Positions 1 through 7,741 of a DNA stretch of 64,000 nt are shown here, one piece after another (position 1 is the stretch's first letter; the number at the start of each line of letters is the position of its first letter). Under the pieces are notes generated by a model that was not told the DNA's origin, did no database searches, and saw only the letters and a program-made list of their open reading frames with translations. The DNA is from Treponema vincentii (GTDB lineage: Bacteria; Spirochaetota; Spirochaetia; Treponematales; Treponemataceae), in assembly GCF_018336815.1 (NCBI RefSeq), contig NZ_CP050497.1, positions 1,860,001 to 1,924,000 of the forward strand, read 5' to 3'. The position numbers were made by a program, and so were the translations under genes.

Positions 1-319
1 AAAACTACGAGGTATCGATTCGCCTGAGGCGGCAAAGAAGCTGCACGGCGCGGATATATTGGTTCCTCGGGATATGGCTTGCCCGCTTGAACGCGGCGAG
101 TTTTATATCAATGATCTTTGTAATTCTGACCTTGTGTACAAAGGAAATTCTGTGGGTACAATTGCAGATGTAGTGGAAGGCGGAGGCGGATTGTTATTGG
201 AAGTCTCCGAGGCTGCAACAGGCAGAACCGTGTATGTTCCGTTTCGCTCTCAATTTATTGGGAAGATAAACATAGCGGCAAAGCAGGTTGAGCTTATGCA
301 CCGCTGGATTCTCGAATGA
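1..319 (+). CDS. rimM: 16S rRNA processing protein RimM, C-terminal part (gene begins before the window)
   Basis: The reading frame is open from base 2, so the gene starts upstream of the window. The visible 105 residues match the RimM end: a GADILVPRD stretch, then a PRC-barrel-like region with GTIADVVEGGG and a final [10 protein letters not shown]. RimM helps mature the 16S rRNA of the 30S subunit by binding S19. Its stop overlaps the trmD start as ATGA, and rimM-trmD-rplS is the classic bacterial order, which supports the call as much as the sequence does. Confidence 0.9.
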   Translation, partial: KLRGIDSPEAAKKLHGADILVPRDMACPLERGEFYINDLCNSDLVYKGNSVGTIADVVEGGGGLLLEVSEAATGRTVYVPFRSQFIGKINIAAKQVELMHRWILE

Positions 320-1062
320 GATTCAATGTGCTGACCTTGTTTCCCGAAATACCCGCCGCCTTTTTCGAATCGTCGATCATGGCGAAGGCGGTTGAGCGGG
401 GGCTTATTACCTACAATCTGGTGAATATCCGCGACTTTGCTTACGACAAGCATCGAACCTGTGATGATCTAACCTACGGCGGCGGAGCTGGAATGCTCCT
501 ATTGCCGCAGCCGCTTTCGCTCGCGCTCGATTCCGTACAGGCTGCCGAAAAACGGGTTATCTATGTAACCCCTTCCGGTAAACCCTTGACGCAATCACGT
601 GCAGCGGAGCTTGCGCGAGAACAAGAGCTCGTGTTTATCTGCGGCCGCTACGAAGGAATTGATCAGCGAATCATCGACGAATACGTTGACGATGAAATTT
701 CGCTCGGCGACTACGTTATGTCCTCAGGTGAACTTGCTGCACTCGTAATAATAGACGCGGTGTACCGCTTGATCGACGGCGTTATTTCCCGCGAATCCCT
801 TGAAGAGGAGAGCTTTTCCGACGGTTTGTTGGAATACCCCCAGTACACACGGCCGCAGATATTCAGGGACAGGGCTGTTCCTGAAGTGCTTCTGTCCGGC
901 CACCACGAGCACATTCGTAAATGGCGGCTTGAACAGCGGATTAGAAAGACGCTTGCCATGCGTCCCGACTTGCTGACAGCAATCCGTAGTTTGCCTGAAT
1001 GGACAAAAGAAGCGGAACTTATTTTACAGGAGATAACAAATGGCAGAGAATTTAATTCGTAA
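316..1062 (+). CDS. trmD: tRNA (guanine-N1-)-methyltransferase TrmD
   Basis: TrmD methylates G37 of tRNAs using S-adenosylmethionine and prevents +1 frameshifting. The 248 residues are the usual length. The SPOUT trefoil-knot signatures are present: [15 protein letters not shown] near residue 107 and [19 protein letters not shown] near residue 132. The N-terminus ([13 protein letters not shown]) is typical. The start overlaps the rimM stop by 4 nt and the end overlaps rplS by 23 nt, pointing to one translationally coupled operon. Confidence 0.97.
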   Translation: MRFNVLTLFPEIPAAFFESSIMAKAVERGLITYNLVNIRDFAYDKHRTCDDLTYGGGAGMLLLPQPLSLALDSVQAAEKRVIYVTPSGKPLTQSRAAELAREQELVFICGRYEGIDQRIIDEYVDDEISLGDYVMSSGELAALVIIDAVYRLIDGVISRESLEEESFSDGLLEYPQYTRPQIFRDRAVPEVLLSGHHEHIRKWRLEQRIRKTLAMRPDLLTAIRSLPEWTKEAELILQEITNGREFNS

Positions 1063-1399
1063 GATTGAAGAAAAACAAAAGATTGTCGAAAAACCTTCTT
1101 TTAAAGTAGGCGATACCGTAAAGGTACACTTCAAGATTATTGAAGGAAAAACCGAACGTATTCAGATATATGAAGGCTTGGTGCTGTGCTTTAAAAATGC
1201 CGGTATCGGTCGGACATTCACCGTAAGAAAGAACTCTTACGGCGTTGGTGTCGAGCGCGTATTCCCGCTTCACTCACCGCGTATTGCAAAGGTGGAAGTT
1301 GTGCATGCCGGTAAGGTACGCCGTGCCAAGCTGTACTACATCCGCGAGAAGATCGGTAAGGCAGCAAAGATTAAGACACTGCTGCAGAAAAAGAACTAG
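1040..1399 (+). CDS. rplS: 50S ribosomal protein L19
   Basis: L19 sits at the 30S-50S interface of the ribosome. The 119 residues contain the family core [20 protein letters not shown], then [24 protein letters not shown] and [20 protein letters not shown]. The start ATG lies inside the end of trmD behind AGGAGATAAC, so translation is probably coupled. Length and motif order are normal. Confidence 0.98.
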   Translation: MAENLIRKIEEKQKIVEKPSFKVGDTVKVHFKIIEGKTERIQIYEGLVLCFKNAGIGRTFTVRKNSYGVGVERVFPLHSPRIAKVEVVHAGKVRRAKLYYIREKIGKAAKIKTLLQKKN

Positions 1400-1404
1400 C
1401 GGAT

Positions 1405-2382
1405 ATGCAAACCGTAGCGGAACGGTCGGCGCTTATTATTCCGTTAAGCTGGAACACTGCGCTTAATAAGACCGTTCTTTTACACGGGAATACTGCTGCC
1501 GGTTTTTCCGAGAATGAACCGGTAACGGTTCGGGTGCTGTCAATCCTTAAAAACAATACGATACGGATTGCCGTCAAGGGGATCGTATTGCAAGCACAGA
1601 CAAAAGCTCTTTCTCAGGATATTCGAGAAGGAGCTTTTTTATTGATGCGTGTTCATATTGCCGAGAACACGGTGGTACTAACACCGTACCCAAAATATGT
1701 ACCGCAACCGCTGCCGCATGGCGATGTATTTACCCAGCTCGCCATACCGCAGTCCGACCTTACGGCGGCATTGATCGCCTTTTTCCGTCAAGCCGAACAG
1801 CCGCTTCAATCCCGCCCACTTTTAAAAATCCTTTCTTCGCTCTCTGCGTTTGCCCCGCACGAGAAAAAAGCTGCTTTTGCCGCAGCGCTCCTCTACTCCC
1901 GCGGCATTGAACCTTCGCCACAGCTGATTGCACAATGCCTCACAGCGCTTTTCGGCCTTTCCGATAAGCAGGGAAGAACCGCTGTCGAAGAATGGGACGA
2001 CCAAGACCTCTTTCGTTTCCTCAATCATGTAAAAACAGGCAAAAACCACTGGGTAGTATTCCCGTTTGAAAAACAGCTCAACACACTCTGGAAAGGTTCG
2101 GCAGCATTTTTGCTTGACCTGCAGGATACGGTGTGCCGTGAATGCTGTCTGCGGGTGCGAAGTGAAAAAAAGCAGGAATCTTGGACGTTTACGCTCAAGG
2201 ATCACCAATGTCTTTTTTCCTATCGAGGGCAAGACGAACTTTCACTACAAAAACAGGAAAAACTCACGGCATTGCTACAAACTTGTCTGGAATCCGCAGG
2301 AGTTACGTCATATACCGTACATTATGCCGATAATAATAGAGAAGAGAATCATACCCTTGCATCAATTGATATATCCGTGTAG
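1405..2382 (+). CDS. Conserved hypothetical protein, possibly FliK-like C-terminus
   Basis: This 325-residue soluble protein begins 5 nt after rplS. I do not recognise a family firmly. The middle (residues 110-190) is Leu/Ala-rich and helical. The last 100 residues, with strands such as ESWTFTLKDHQCLFSYRG, vaguely recall the hook-length-control FliK C-terminal fold. The next gene is an FlhB-tail homologue, which fits a flagellar export link in a spirochaete. The context is seen; the role is inferred. Confidence 0.6.
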   Translation: MQTVAERSALIIPLSWNTALNKTVLLHGNTAAGFSENEPVTVRVLSILKNNTIRIAVKGIVLQAQTKALSQDIREGAFLLMRVHIAENTVVLTPYPKYVPQPLPHGDVFTQLAIPQSDLTAALIAFFRQAEQPLQSRPLLKILSSLSAFAPHEKKAAFAAALLYSRGIEPSPQLIAQCLTALFGLSDKQGRTAVEEWDDQDLFRFLNHVKTGKNHWVVFPFEKQLNTLWKGSAAFLLDLQDTVCRECCLRVRSEKKQESWTFTLKDHQCLFSYRGQDELSLQKQEKLTALLQTCLESAGVTSYTVHYADNNREENHTLASIDISV

Positions 2383-2420
2383 TATAGACGTGGAGTGAGG
2401 TATGACTTTTTTATATTACC

Positions 2421-2708
2421 GTGAAGATAAAAAACGATAATATGAGCAGAGCACGGGACTGTTCGGTGGCATTGTCATATACATTTGGGGAGAGTGTTCC
2501 GCTGATTACCGCCTCAGGACGCGGTACAGTTGCGCAAAAGATACGGGAAATTGCCGATAAATGTCATATTCCCCTCATCAATAACCCTCTGTTAGCGGAA
2601 GTGTTGGTTGAAGCCGAAATAGGCTCTTGCATTCCCGAAGAAACGTATCAAGCGGTTGCCGCTCTTTTTGCATTTCTTCAAAAAAAGGATGGGATAATCG
2701 GTGCTTAG
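2421..2708 (+). CDS. Stand-alone FlhB C-terminal-domain-like protein (export switch homologue)
   Basis: The 95 residues correspond to the cytoplasmic tail of the flagellar export switch FlhB/YscU without the membrane part, as in small FlhX/YlqH-type proteins. The core is seen as VALSYTFGES, GRGTVAQKIREIADKCHIPL, NNPLLAEVL and IPEETYQAVAALFAFL. The NPTH autocleavage motif of full FlhB is absent. The listed start is GTG at 2421; ATG at 2442 is an alternative and neither has a strong ribosome site. The gene overlaps the HD-GYP gene by 8 nt. Confidence 0.75.
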   Translation: MKIKNDNMSRARDCSVALSYTFGESVPLITASGRGTVAQKIREIADKCHIPLINNPLLAEVLVEAEIGSCIPEETYQAVAALFAFLQKKDGIIGA

Positions 2709-3924
2709 GCGAATTAAGGTAGAAGATTTAAAAGAAGGTATGCTGTTTTCAGAACCGCTGTTCTTTGACGACGGTAAAAATAGAGTTCTGGGCAAAGGGT
2801 ATCCGGTTTCTGAACGTGAACTATCGGTATTAAAGCAATGGAAAGTACCTTTTGTTATGACAGCCGGTAAAAGCATAAAAAAAAGAGCGGAATTAGATGA
2901 AAAATTAGATGCACTACCCGACAAAGGGGAAGCTCCTACCGCTAAAACAGCTAACAAAAACACTCAAAAGAAAACAGCGGAAGAAAATACTATTTTACAG
3001 CTTCCGGATATTTTAACGCACAGCGAACTGTATACCGAATATTTGGCGATTATCCTAACACTGGATATCTTTTTAACCGAGGTAAAAAAAAGAAAACCAA
3101 TATCACCCCGCCCCATAGATGGAATTGCCCTGAGACTCCGTAATTTGCTCGCCGCCAATAGACCGCTCGCTATTTCATTCATCTTATCAGCCCAAATTCC
3201 TGAACGAGAGATGGCAAAAGCCCTCGTGGATACCGCTATTTTAGCTGAAACCATCGCAAAATTCATGAATCTTCCGGAAGATTATATTGATGACATAGTG
3301 CTCGCTTCCCTACTACACGATTGTGGGATGCTAAGAATTCCCGATGCCATTTTAAACAAGAAGACTGCGCTTTCAGATACTGAAATGCAGACCGTTGCGG
3401 CTCATACCGTCTATGGATATAAAGCCGTATTATCGGAATTTATGTATACCGAACGGGTCGCGATGCTTGTTTTGCAGCACCACGAACGATGGGACGGCAA
3501 AGGATATCCGAACGGACTTGATAAAGAATCCATCGAAATAGGCGCCCGTATCATCGCTGTTGTAGATGCCTTTGTGGCGATGACCGCACAAAAGGCGTAT
3601 CGTAGTGCACTGCTCGGTTATGATGCGATGAAAACCTTACTTGCGGATAAGGGACGCCGTTTTGATTACGAAGTTATCAAAGCTATGATTCAAAGTATCG
3701 GTGTATATCCCATCGGTTCAATAGTGTTGATGAACGACACATCCATCGCCCGTGTTGTGGGTACAGCTCCCGAAGCGCCGTTGCGTCCGTCGATTAGAGT
3801 AATCATTGATGAAACCGGACATCTTTATCCCAATAATAAGGGTAAACTTATTGATCTGAAGGAATACAAAAATACTTTTATTGTCAAGGCTATTGACCCG
3901 CTACAGTATCAGCAAAAAAAGTGA
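2701..3924 (+). CDS. HD-GYP domain protein (cyclic-di-GMP phosphodiesterase family)
   Basis: This 407-residue protein probably hydrolyses cyclic di-GMP. The N-terminal 70 residues resemble the small domain that often precedes HD-GYP (LKEGMLFSEPLFFDDG). Residues about 190-330 hold the domain: LLHDCGMLRIPDAIL, then LQHHERWDGKGYPNGL, which is the HHE...DGKGYP signature, and GARIIAVVDAFVAMTA. The HD metal pair and GYP motif are intact, so activity is plausible. Translation starts at GTG 2701 inside the previous gene. Confidence 0.9.
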   Translation: MLRRIKVEDLKEGMLFSEPLFFDDGKNRVLGKGYPVSERELSVLKQWKVPFVMTAGKSIKKRAELDEKLDALPDKGEAPTAKTANKNTQKKTAEENTILQLPDILTHSELYTEYLAIILTLDIFLTEVKKRKPISPRPIDGIALRLRNLLAANRPLAISFILSAQIPEREMAKALVDTAILAETIAKFMNLPEDYIDDIVLASLLHDCGMLRIPDAILNKKTALSDTEMQTVAAHTVYGYKAVLSEFMYTERVAMLVLQHHERWDGKGYPNGLDKESIEIGARIIAVVDAFVAMTAQKAYRSALLGYDAMKTLLADKGRRFDYEVIKAMIQSIGVYPIGSIVLMNDTSIARVVGTAPEAPLRPSIRVIIDETGHLYPNNKGKLIDLKEYKNTFIVKAIDPLQYQQKK

Positions 3925-4295
3925 TGGAAGAACGGCTTGGCCCGGCAGGAGAATCTTATGCAGCAAAATGGCTTGAACAGCAAGGATATTCCATCATTGC
4001 CCGAAACTGGCGTACAAGAACCGGCGAAATTGACATCATAGCGGAAAAAGGTGAAAGACTTGTTTTCTTTGAAGTGAAGACATTGCCTCACACATCGCTT
4101 GCAGACTTGGATATTATTGTCGGAAATAGAAAACAGGAAAGGATTTGTAAAACCGCTAAATATTTTCTCTTAACTCATCGAAAATATAACAAGATGCATA
4201 TACGTTTTGATGTTCTTGTGTTGCCGTTTGACCCGCGAACAACGGAAGGACTCGAGCCTTTGCATTTAGAGAATGCTTTTGAGGATTATGTATGA
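3921..4295 (+). CDS. YraN/UPF0102 family endonuclease-like protein
   Basis: The 124 residues have the YraN layout: GPAGESYAAKWLEQQGYSII, RNWRTRTGEIDIIAE and FFEVKT, which together give the PD-(D/E)XK-like E-(x)n-D-x-I-(x)n-E-V-K pattern. The cellular role of the family is poorly defined. GTG 3921 overlaps the previous stop; ATG 3924 directly after it is equally possible. The stop overlaps the next start as ATGA. Confidence 0.9.
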   Translation: MMEERLGPAGESYAAKWLEQQGYSIIARNWRTRTGEIDIIAEKGERLVFFEVKTLPHTSLADLDIIVGNRKQERICKTAKYFLLTHRKYNKMHIRFDVLVLPFDPRTTEGLEPLHLENAFEDYV

Positions 4296-4468
4296 ATGTT
4301 GGCGTGTTTCCAAAAAAAGAGCGGTATACCCCCCGCAAATACTTTACCGAATCCGACTTTCGCGAAATGGAAACAAAACTCAAGGATGAGGCGTATATTC
4401 AAGCTGCAATATATCGATTAGCATCGATATTGACCGAACAGATGATGTACATGAAGGATGATGAATAA
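4292..4468 (+). CDS. Small conserved-context protein, 58 aa
   Basis: A short gene fills the space between yraN-like and the zinc-ribbon-like gene. It overlaps the former as ATGA and the latter as TAATG, so both neighbours support translation. The protein starts MNVGVFPKKERYTPRKYF and continues as a charged amphipathic helix rich in Glu, Lys and Met. No family is recognised and there is no signal peptide or membrane segment. Confidence 0.7.
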   Translation: MNVGVFPKKERYTPRKYFTESDFREMETKLKDEAYIQAAIYRLASILTEQMMYMKDDE

Positions 4469-4869
4469 TGAGTAATAGGCGGGGACACAGAAGAGATAAT
4501 CATTATACCGAAACTGCCGCAACAGACAATAAACCGTATACCGGCTCAAATCATAATGAACCTACAGAACTTTTTATCTGTGCACGATGCGGGAAACCCA
4601 TCAAAGATTTAAGCGCTGCATTAGCGGATAAAACAGACGGCAAGCCTGTGCATTTCGATTGTGTATTGAATTTTTTAAGGCAAAATGAAACCTTACAGGA
4701 AAATGAAGCGATTTCTTATATCGGACAAGGAAGATTTGCCGTTATCAAATATGCTTCAATGGTAACGATGAAAGAGTTCACGATTGTAAGAATCATCGAG
4801 TGGGAAGATAAAAATCAACGCGCAGAATGGCGAGGCACCATTGCCGACCGTTTCAGCTTAATCGATTGA
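4468..4869 (+). CDS. Hypothetical protein with a Cys-rich (zinc-ribbon-like) segment
   Basis: The 133 residues begin with a basic, probably disordered stretch. A segment near residues 36-60 with ICARCGKPI and later PVHFDCV follows, a CxxC...HxxC arrangement that could bind zinc. The C-terminal half is a beta-rich stretch ending in WRGTIADRFSLID. It is the last gene of the host operon before the accessory region. Function unknown. Confidence 0.75.
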   Translation: MSNRRGHRRDNHYTETAATDNKPYTGSNHNEPTELFICARCGKPIKDLSAALADKTDGKPVHFDCVLNFLRQNETLQENEAISYIGQGRFAVIKYASMVTMKEFTIVRIIEWEDKNQRAEWRGTIADRFSLID

Positions 4870-4920
4870 GCAGCCATCAGCGTATATCCTAAGCACACTT
4901 CCGGACAGCCTATTTGCAAA

Positions 4921-5002
4921 AGGCATCGCGTATAAATTGCAAGGGGTATCGCATAATTCTTTTCCTTGACTTGACCAGATTAACAGGTTAAACTTATCAT
5001 AG
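4921..5002. repeat. 82-bp direct repeat, copy 1
   Basis: Copy 1 begins AGGCATCGCGTATAAATTGC and ends AAACTTATCATAG. Copy 2 at 5862-5943 differs at about 5 of 82 positions. Together they bracket the toxin-antitoxin pair and the acetyltransferase relic. The inner part (GATTAACAGGTTAAAC) resembles a tract I recall from intergenic DNA of many bacteria. Confidence 0.85.
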
Positions 5003-5052
5003 TTTTAAACCGCAACGCAGCTTGTCGGCTTTGAAAACGGTGTTATGTGATA

Positions 5053-5340
5053 TTACTTCTGCATTAAAGCTGAATAATTCAAATGATTTTCTCTTGCAAA
5101 AGAAATAAACTCTTTTTCTTCCTGTGTTACCCGAATTTGAAATTTTAAAGGCGATCCGAATTTTTGTTTTCGACCGGCATTTTCCCTTGCTCCGCCATGT
5201 CCAAACTCTTTTGCATAATTTGCAAGACCGGATTTCTTTAAATATTCCTTTTCAGAAATAATTTTTTCATCGGGAGAAAGTTCTGATTCCAATTTCTTAA
5301 AAACATAACCTTCCGAATCTTTTACATATACATATCCCAT
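5053..5340 (-). CDS. Probable antitoxin of a RelE-type pair
   Basis: This 95-residue protein lies 2 nt downstream of the toxin-like gene. The C-terminal half reads GGARENAGRKQKFGSPLKFQ then IRVTQEEKEFISFARENHLN, which looks like a ribbon-helix-helix DNA-binding segment after a basic linker. The N-terminal half is acidic. The order is toxin first, antitoxin second, as in HigBA-type loci. Assignment comes from size, position and this C-terminal pattern. Confidence 0.65.
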   Translation of the reverse strand: MGYVYVKDSEGYVFKKLESELSPDEKIISEKEYLKKSGLANYAKEFGHGGARENAGRKQKFGSPLKFQIRVTQEEKEFISFARENHLNYSALMQK

Positions 5341-5342
5341 AA

Positions 5343-5639
5343 TCAGATCTCCTTCAAACGTTTCTCAGCAAGTTTTATAGTTTCTTTTTGAGTTTTCTGT
5401 GTCTTCTTTACAAAAACGACTCCTATTACAATAATTTTCCCTTCTTTATATTTAAATAAAGACCTAAGTTCATTTGATTTTATTTCAAAAATCTTTTTCT
5501 GAAGACGCTTTACTTTTACAAACTCAATTCCCCGTTGTTCAATCTTTTCATATTCTATTTTTAGTAAATCTTTTTGCGATTGTTTCAGAGATGATATTTC
5601 AGATTCAACAACAGGCAGTTTTTCCACCGTAAACTTCAC
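5343..5639 (-). CDS. RelE/HigB-like toxin (Gp49-like family)
   Basis: The 98 residues show the RelE-fold pattern: a helical N-terminus, then VKRLQKKIFEIKSNELRSLF, YKEGKIIVIGVVFVKKTQKT and a Lys-rich final helix. Such toxins cleave mRNA on ribosomes and are neutralised by the partner. The GTG start lies only 6 nt after a good -10 box (5646-5651) with no ribosome site, so the message may be leaderless; an in-frame GTG at codon 5 is the alternative. Confidence 0.75.
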   Translation of the reverse strand: MKFTVEKLPVVESEISSLKQSQKDLLKIEYEKIEQRGIEFVKVKRLQKKIFEIKSNELRSLFKYKEGKIIVIGVVFVKKTQKTQKETIKLAEKRLKEI

Positions 5640-5645
5640 GATTTA

Positions 5646-5673
5646 AATATACCATTTATTTTGATTTTGTCAA
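5646..5673 (-). promoter_or_regulatory. Sigma-70 promoter of the toxin-antitoxin pair
   Basis: On the minus strand TTGACA (5673-5668) is followed after 16 bp by TATATT (5651-5646). The predicted transcript start falls at or next to the toxin GTG codon. Confidence 0.6.
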
Positions 5674-5714
5674 CAATTTCAATTAAATATTATCAATATA
5701 TAATTTCGTTCTTT

Positions 5715-5864
5715 TTAAGAATTATCTTCCTTTATTATCAAATAGAGCCCTGTTATATCTGCTATTTGAACAGTCTTTATAAAAACTTGTGAAAGGAGCC
5801 ATTTTCCTATTCCGTTTCCCTGTAACTCTCTATTAACAGCAAGCCTCGCGATTCTCAGTGTAGG
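5715..5864 (-). pseudogene. GNAT acetyltransferase C-terminal relic (TacT-like)
   Basis: Read on the minus strand, the DNA encodes about 49 residues beginning PTLRIARLAVNRELQGNGIG and ending with a stop at 5715-5717. The R-x-x-Q-G-N-G-I-G acetyl-CoA loop and the RLAV strand before it are typical of GNAT enzymes, especially TacT/AtaT-like toxins. Everything upstream of the first proline is missing and is replaced exactly at 5862 by the 82-bp repeat. No start codon or ribosome site is visible, so this is a remnant. Confidence 0.75.
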
Positions 5865-5943
5865 CATCGCGTATAAATTGCAAGAGGTATCGCATAATTC
5901 TTTTCCTTGACTGGAGCAGATTAACAGGATAAACTTATAATAG
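5862..5943. repeat. 82-bp direct repeat, copy 2
   Basis: This is the second copy, about 94% identical to 4921-5002 and in the same orientation. Its left edge coincides with the truncation point of the acetyltransferase relic. Confidence 0.85.
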
Positions 5944-6013
5944 ACTAGGGTAAACGCATCAGGACGTTTTTTTTAACAACCCCGCAGAAAAATTGAAACT
6001 ATTCGACCAGAAC

Positions 6014-6063
6014 TGCCAAGGATGGCATCGCTAAACAATGTACATCCTTGTACATTGTTTAGC
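6014..6063. repeat. Two adjacent hairpins, one with a perfect 15-bp stem
   Basis: A short hairpin (TGCCA-AGGA-TGGCA, 6014-6027) is followed by GCTAAACAATGTACA (6030-6044), loop TCCT, and its exact complement (6049-6063). No T-run follows. The style resembles the hairpin cluster at 63344-63514. Between here and 6170 I see no gene. Confidence 0.75.
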
Positions 6064-6238
6064 TCTGCACCAAAATTTCAAAAAATACGCTAGATAGCTA
6101 CCAGTACATACTTTAACAACTTATCAACACGTCTCATCATTAAAACAAACCTCTAATTGTAAGAAAAACTGTAAGAAAAACGAGCAAGCGCAGCAAGACC
6201 TTGTTACGGCAGGATTGTAGGCAGCTTGCTTGCTATAT

Positions 6239-6268
6239 CCGAATTACCGGTATAGATCGGTAATTCGG
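6239..6268. other. Inverted repeat with 10-bp arms in a gene-free structured region
   Basis: CCGAATTACC (6239-6248) pairs with GGTAATTCGG (6259-6268). It sits upstream of two terminator-like hairpins in a gene-free, comparatively GC-rich stretch (about 6170-6560) that may encode an untranslated RNA of the prophage left end or the host. Confidence 0.6.
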
Positions 6269-6315
6269 CGGCGAGGTAAGTTATCGAGGTTGCTTACTTC
6301 GCTGTTTTACGGCGG

Positions 6316-6359
6316 AAAGCGCATAGGGCAACCTCGAAATAGCCTTATGCGCTTTTTTT
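6316..6359 (+). terminator. Rho-independent terminator
   Basis: The 14-bp stem AAAGCGCATAGGGC / GCCTTATGCGCTTT has one mismatch (6316-6329 with 6342-6355) and runs into TTTTTTT. This is a strong + strand terminator with no gene directly before it, which implies a non-coding transcript. Confidence 0.75.
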
Positions 6360-6514
6360 ATGCCTTGCAGAGGATTGAGCCTCCGCGTTTGATGCAAGTT
6401 CAGAGTAAGGCAGAGCGCAAGCCGCCTACTCTTCGGAGCAGGTGAGCAAAAATCACGGCTTCCGTGTCGCCGTAAAAAGGCAACCAAAATAGGCTTGCGG
6501 AGTGTCCCGACTTA

Positions 6515-6551
6515 GGGCGGTTGAGGGGTTTTAGAAACCGCCCATCTTTTT
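6515..6551 (+). terminator. Terminator-like hairpin
   Basis: GGGCGGTT (6515-6522) pairs with AACCGCCC (6536-6543), followed by ATCTTTTT. This is a second + strand terminator candidate 200 bp after the first. Confidence 0.6.
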
Positions 6552-6640
6552 ACAGCGTACCGAAAACCGGCATTACTCTGTTTCGGCGAGGATGTACAAA
6601 AGGAATGGTACTACAGGGAAGGGGAAAACACGAGGTTGAT

Positions 6641-6763
6641 ATGACGGTATATTTGTATAAAAGTGAGAAAGGCTTATATCGTATGTCGTTGAGCTACGGG
6701 CAGTGTAAAATTTACACTGTTAGTTATCAATATTGCTTCTTAAAGACCATAAGGAGGTTATGA
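6641..6763 (+). CDS. Possible 40-aa protein
   Basis: ATG 6641 follows a weak GAGG. The reading frame, MTVYLYKSEKGLYRMSLSYG and onward, ends in an ATGA overlap with an upstream ATG of the next gene. The palindrome at 6701-6719 lies inside it. Translation is uncertain; it may be leader DNA. Confidence 0.3.
   Translation: MTVYLYKSEKGLYRMSLSYGQCKIYTVSYQYCFLKTIRRL
6701..6719. promoter_or_regulatory. 19-bp perfect palindrome, operator-like
   Basis: CAGTGTAAA-A-TTTACACTG is a perfect inverted repeat about 50 bp upstream of the first clear prophage + strand gene. A related inverted repeat with the same CAGTGTAA half lies at 18096-18116. Confidence 0.5.
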
Positions 6764-6765
6764 TT

Positions 6766-6936
6766 ATGGAAAACAAAAAAGAAGTTGACAACATTCAACT
6801 ATTGGCTGATATAAAAGCCGTTGTTGAAAAACACGGGGCAGTAATTAGCGAATACGCTTATCGTCCTAAAAATGAAAAGTGTTTGTACTGCTTGGATTTG
6901 GAAATCGTGTTAAAAAGAAATTGCTCTTTATCATAG
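6766..6936 (+). CDS. Hypothetical phage protein, 56 aa
   Basis: ATG 6766 sits 8 nt after a strong AAGGAGG, which decides the start over ATG 6760. The acidic N-terminus (MENKKEVDNIQLLADIKAVV) is followed by a short Cys-containing strand (KCLYCLDLEIVL). No family recognised. It is convergent with the minus-strand gene at 6958. Confidence 0.55.
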   Translation: MENKKEVDNIQLLADIKAVVEKHGAVISEYAYRPKNEKCLYCLDLEIVLKRNCSLS

Positions 6937-6957
6937 ATAAAACGCAATTTGAATGGG

Positions 6958-7179
6958 TTAGCAATTCTTGAAAATTTCTATAGCCGCTTTCATAGCAACT
7001 TCTTCACTTTTTGCGTCTTCTTTGATGTTTGCAGCAATTAAATCGGAAAGCGCAAGAAATCGGGCGATTGATTGTTCGGGTGTAATTTTTTCTTCAAGTT
7101 TTTTTAAGTGAATTTGATTTAACTCTAAAAGTTTTAAAGCTATATCAATACCTTTTTGTTTCAGCTCTTGATCTGTCAT
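6958..7179 (-). CDS. Small helical phage protein downstream of the repressor
   Basis: The 73 residues (MTDQELKQKGIDIALKLLEL...) are predicted to be all-helical and charged. An AAGGAGC ribosome site lies 8 nt before the ATG. It is on the same strand as the CI-like gene 73 bp upstream and is likely expressed in lysogeny with it. No family recognised. Confidence 0.6.
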   Translation of the reverse strand: MTDQELKQKGIDIALKLLELNQIHLKKLEEKITPEQSIARFLALSDLIAANIKEDAKSEEVAMKAAIEIFKNC

Positions 7180-7252
7180 AATAGGGTGCTCCTTGTTGAT
7201 ATTTGCTTAAAGTATCGGAGACTAAAAGAAAATATTGATATATTCTATTCTG

Positions 7253-7564
7253 TTAGCTTCCTTGCTTTAGATTTTTAATATCTTCAATAGAGATCATCAA
7301 ATTTTCTACTATTTTGTCAATCTTTTCTTTATTATCGGATTGACAGCCGGTTACGAGATATTCCATAGACACATTAAAAAATTTAGCAATGCGTAATACA
7401 TCATCGGCGCGTGGAAGGTTACCCGCTTTCCGCATAGAATTATAAGTATTAAGGCTATTAAAAGATAATCCTTCTATAGATTGTATCATCATGTCGATAG
7501 TCATATTCTTTTTTTTAGCTAATTCTTTGACCGTTTCAAAAAAAACAAGAAAATCAATATTCAT
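7253..7564 (-). CDS. CI-like Xre-family repressor
   Basis: A helix-turn-helix protein of 103 residues if started at the Met before NIDFLVFFETVKELAKKK; a longer frame extends upstream. The Xre domain is seen as MTIDMMIQSIEGLS, TYNSMRKAGNLPRADDVLRI and AKFFNVSMEYLVTG. It is transcribed divergently from a consensus promoter (7642-7670) flanked by repeats of GACAT and ATGTC half-sites. This is the classic lysogeny switch layout, so it is the likely maintenance repressor. Confidence 0.8.
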   Translation of the reverse strand: MNIDFLVFFETVKELAKKKNMTIDMMIQSIEGLSFNSLNTYNSMRKAGNLPRADDVLRIAKFFNVSMEYLVTGCQSDNKEKIDKIVENLMISIEDIKNLKQGS

Positions 7565-7599
7565 AAAAATCATTATAGACATTTTTAGATTAAAAACAA

Positions 7600-7705
7600 G
7601 TAGAAAATAGCATTTTTTATGTTTTTTTAGACATAAAACTATTGACAAGATGTCATAAAAGACCTATAATAAGCATACAAAGTGTTAGAAAAGACATTTT
7701 GAATA
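7600..7705 (+). promoter_or_regulatory. Early rightward promoter and operator region
   Basis: TTGACA (7642-7647), a 17-bp spacer and TATAAT (7665-7670) form a perfect sigma-70 promoter firing rightward. TTAGACATAAAA, GATGTCATAAAAGACC and AAAAGACATTTT around it share an AGACAT/ATGTC(A/T) half-site, probably the operators of the adjacent CI-like repressor. Confidence 0.75.
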
Positions 7706-7741
7706 TTGAACCTTTTCAATCATAAGGAGCGTAAAGAGACT

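Noticed and set aside
6230-6445. Open frame of 71 codons in the structured block
   Set aside because: It spans a strong terminator stem, has no ribosome site and shows an unlikely Arg/Pro-rich composition.
4870-6640. Search for an attL core matching the DNA after the integrase
   Set aside because: Only 9-base matches such as AAAACGAGC were seen by eye, which is not above chance in AT-rich DNA.
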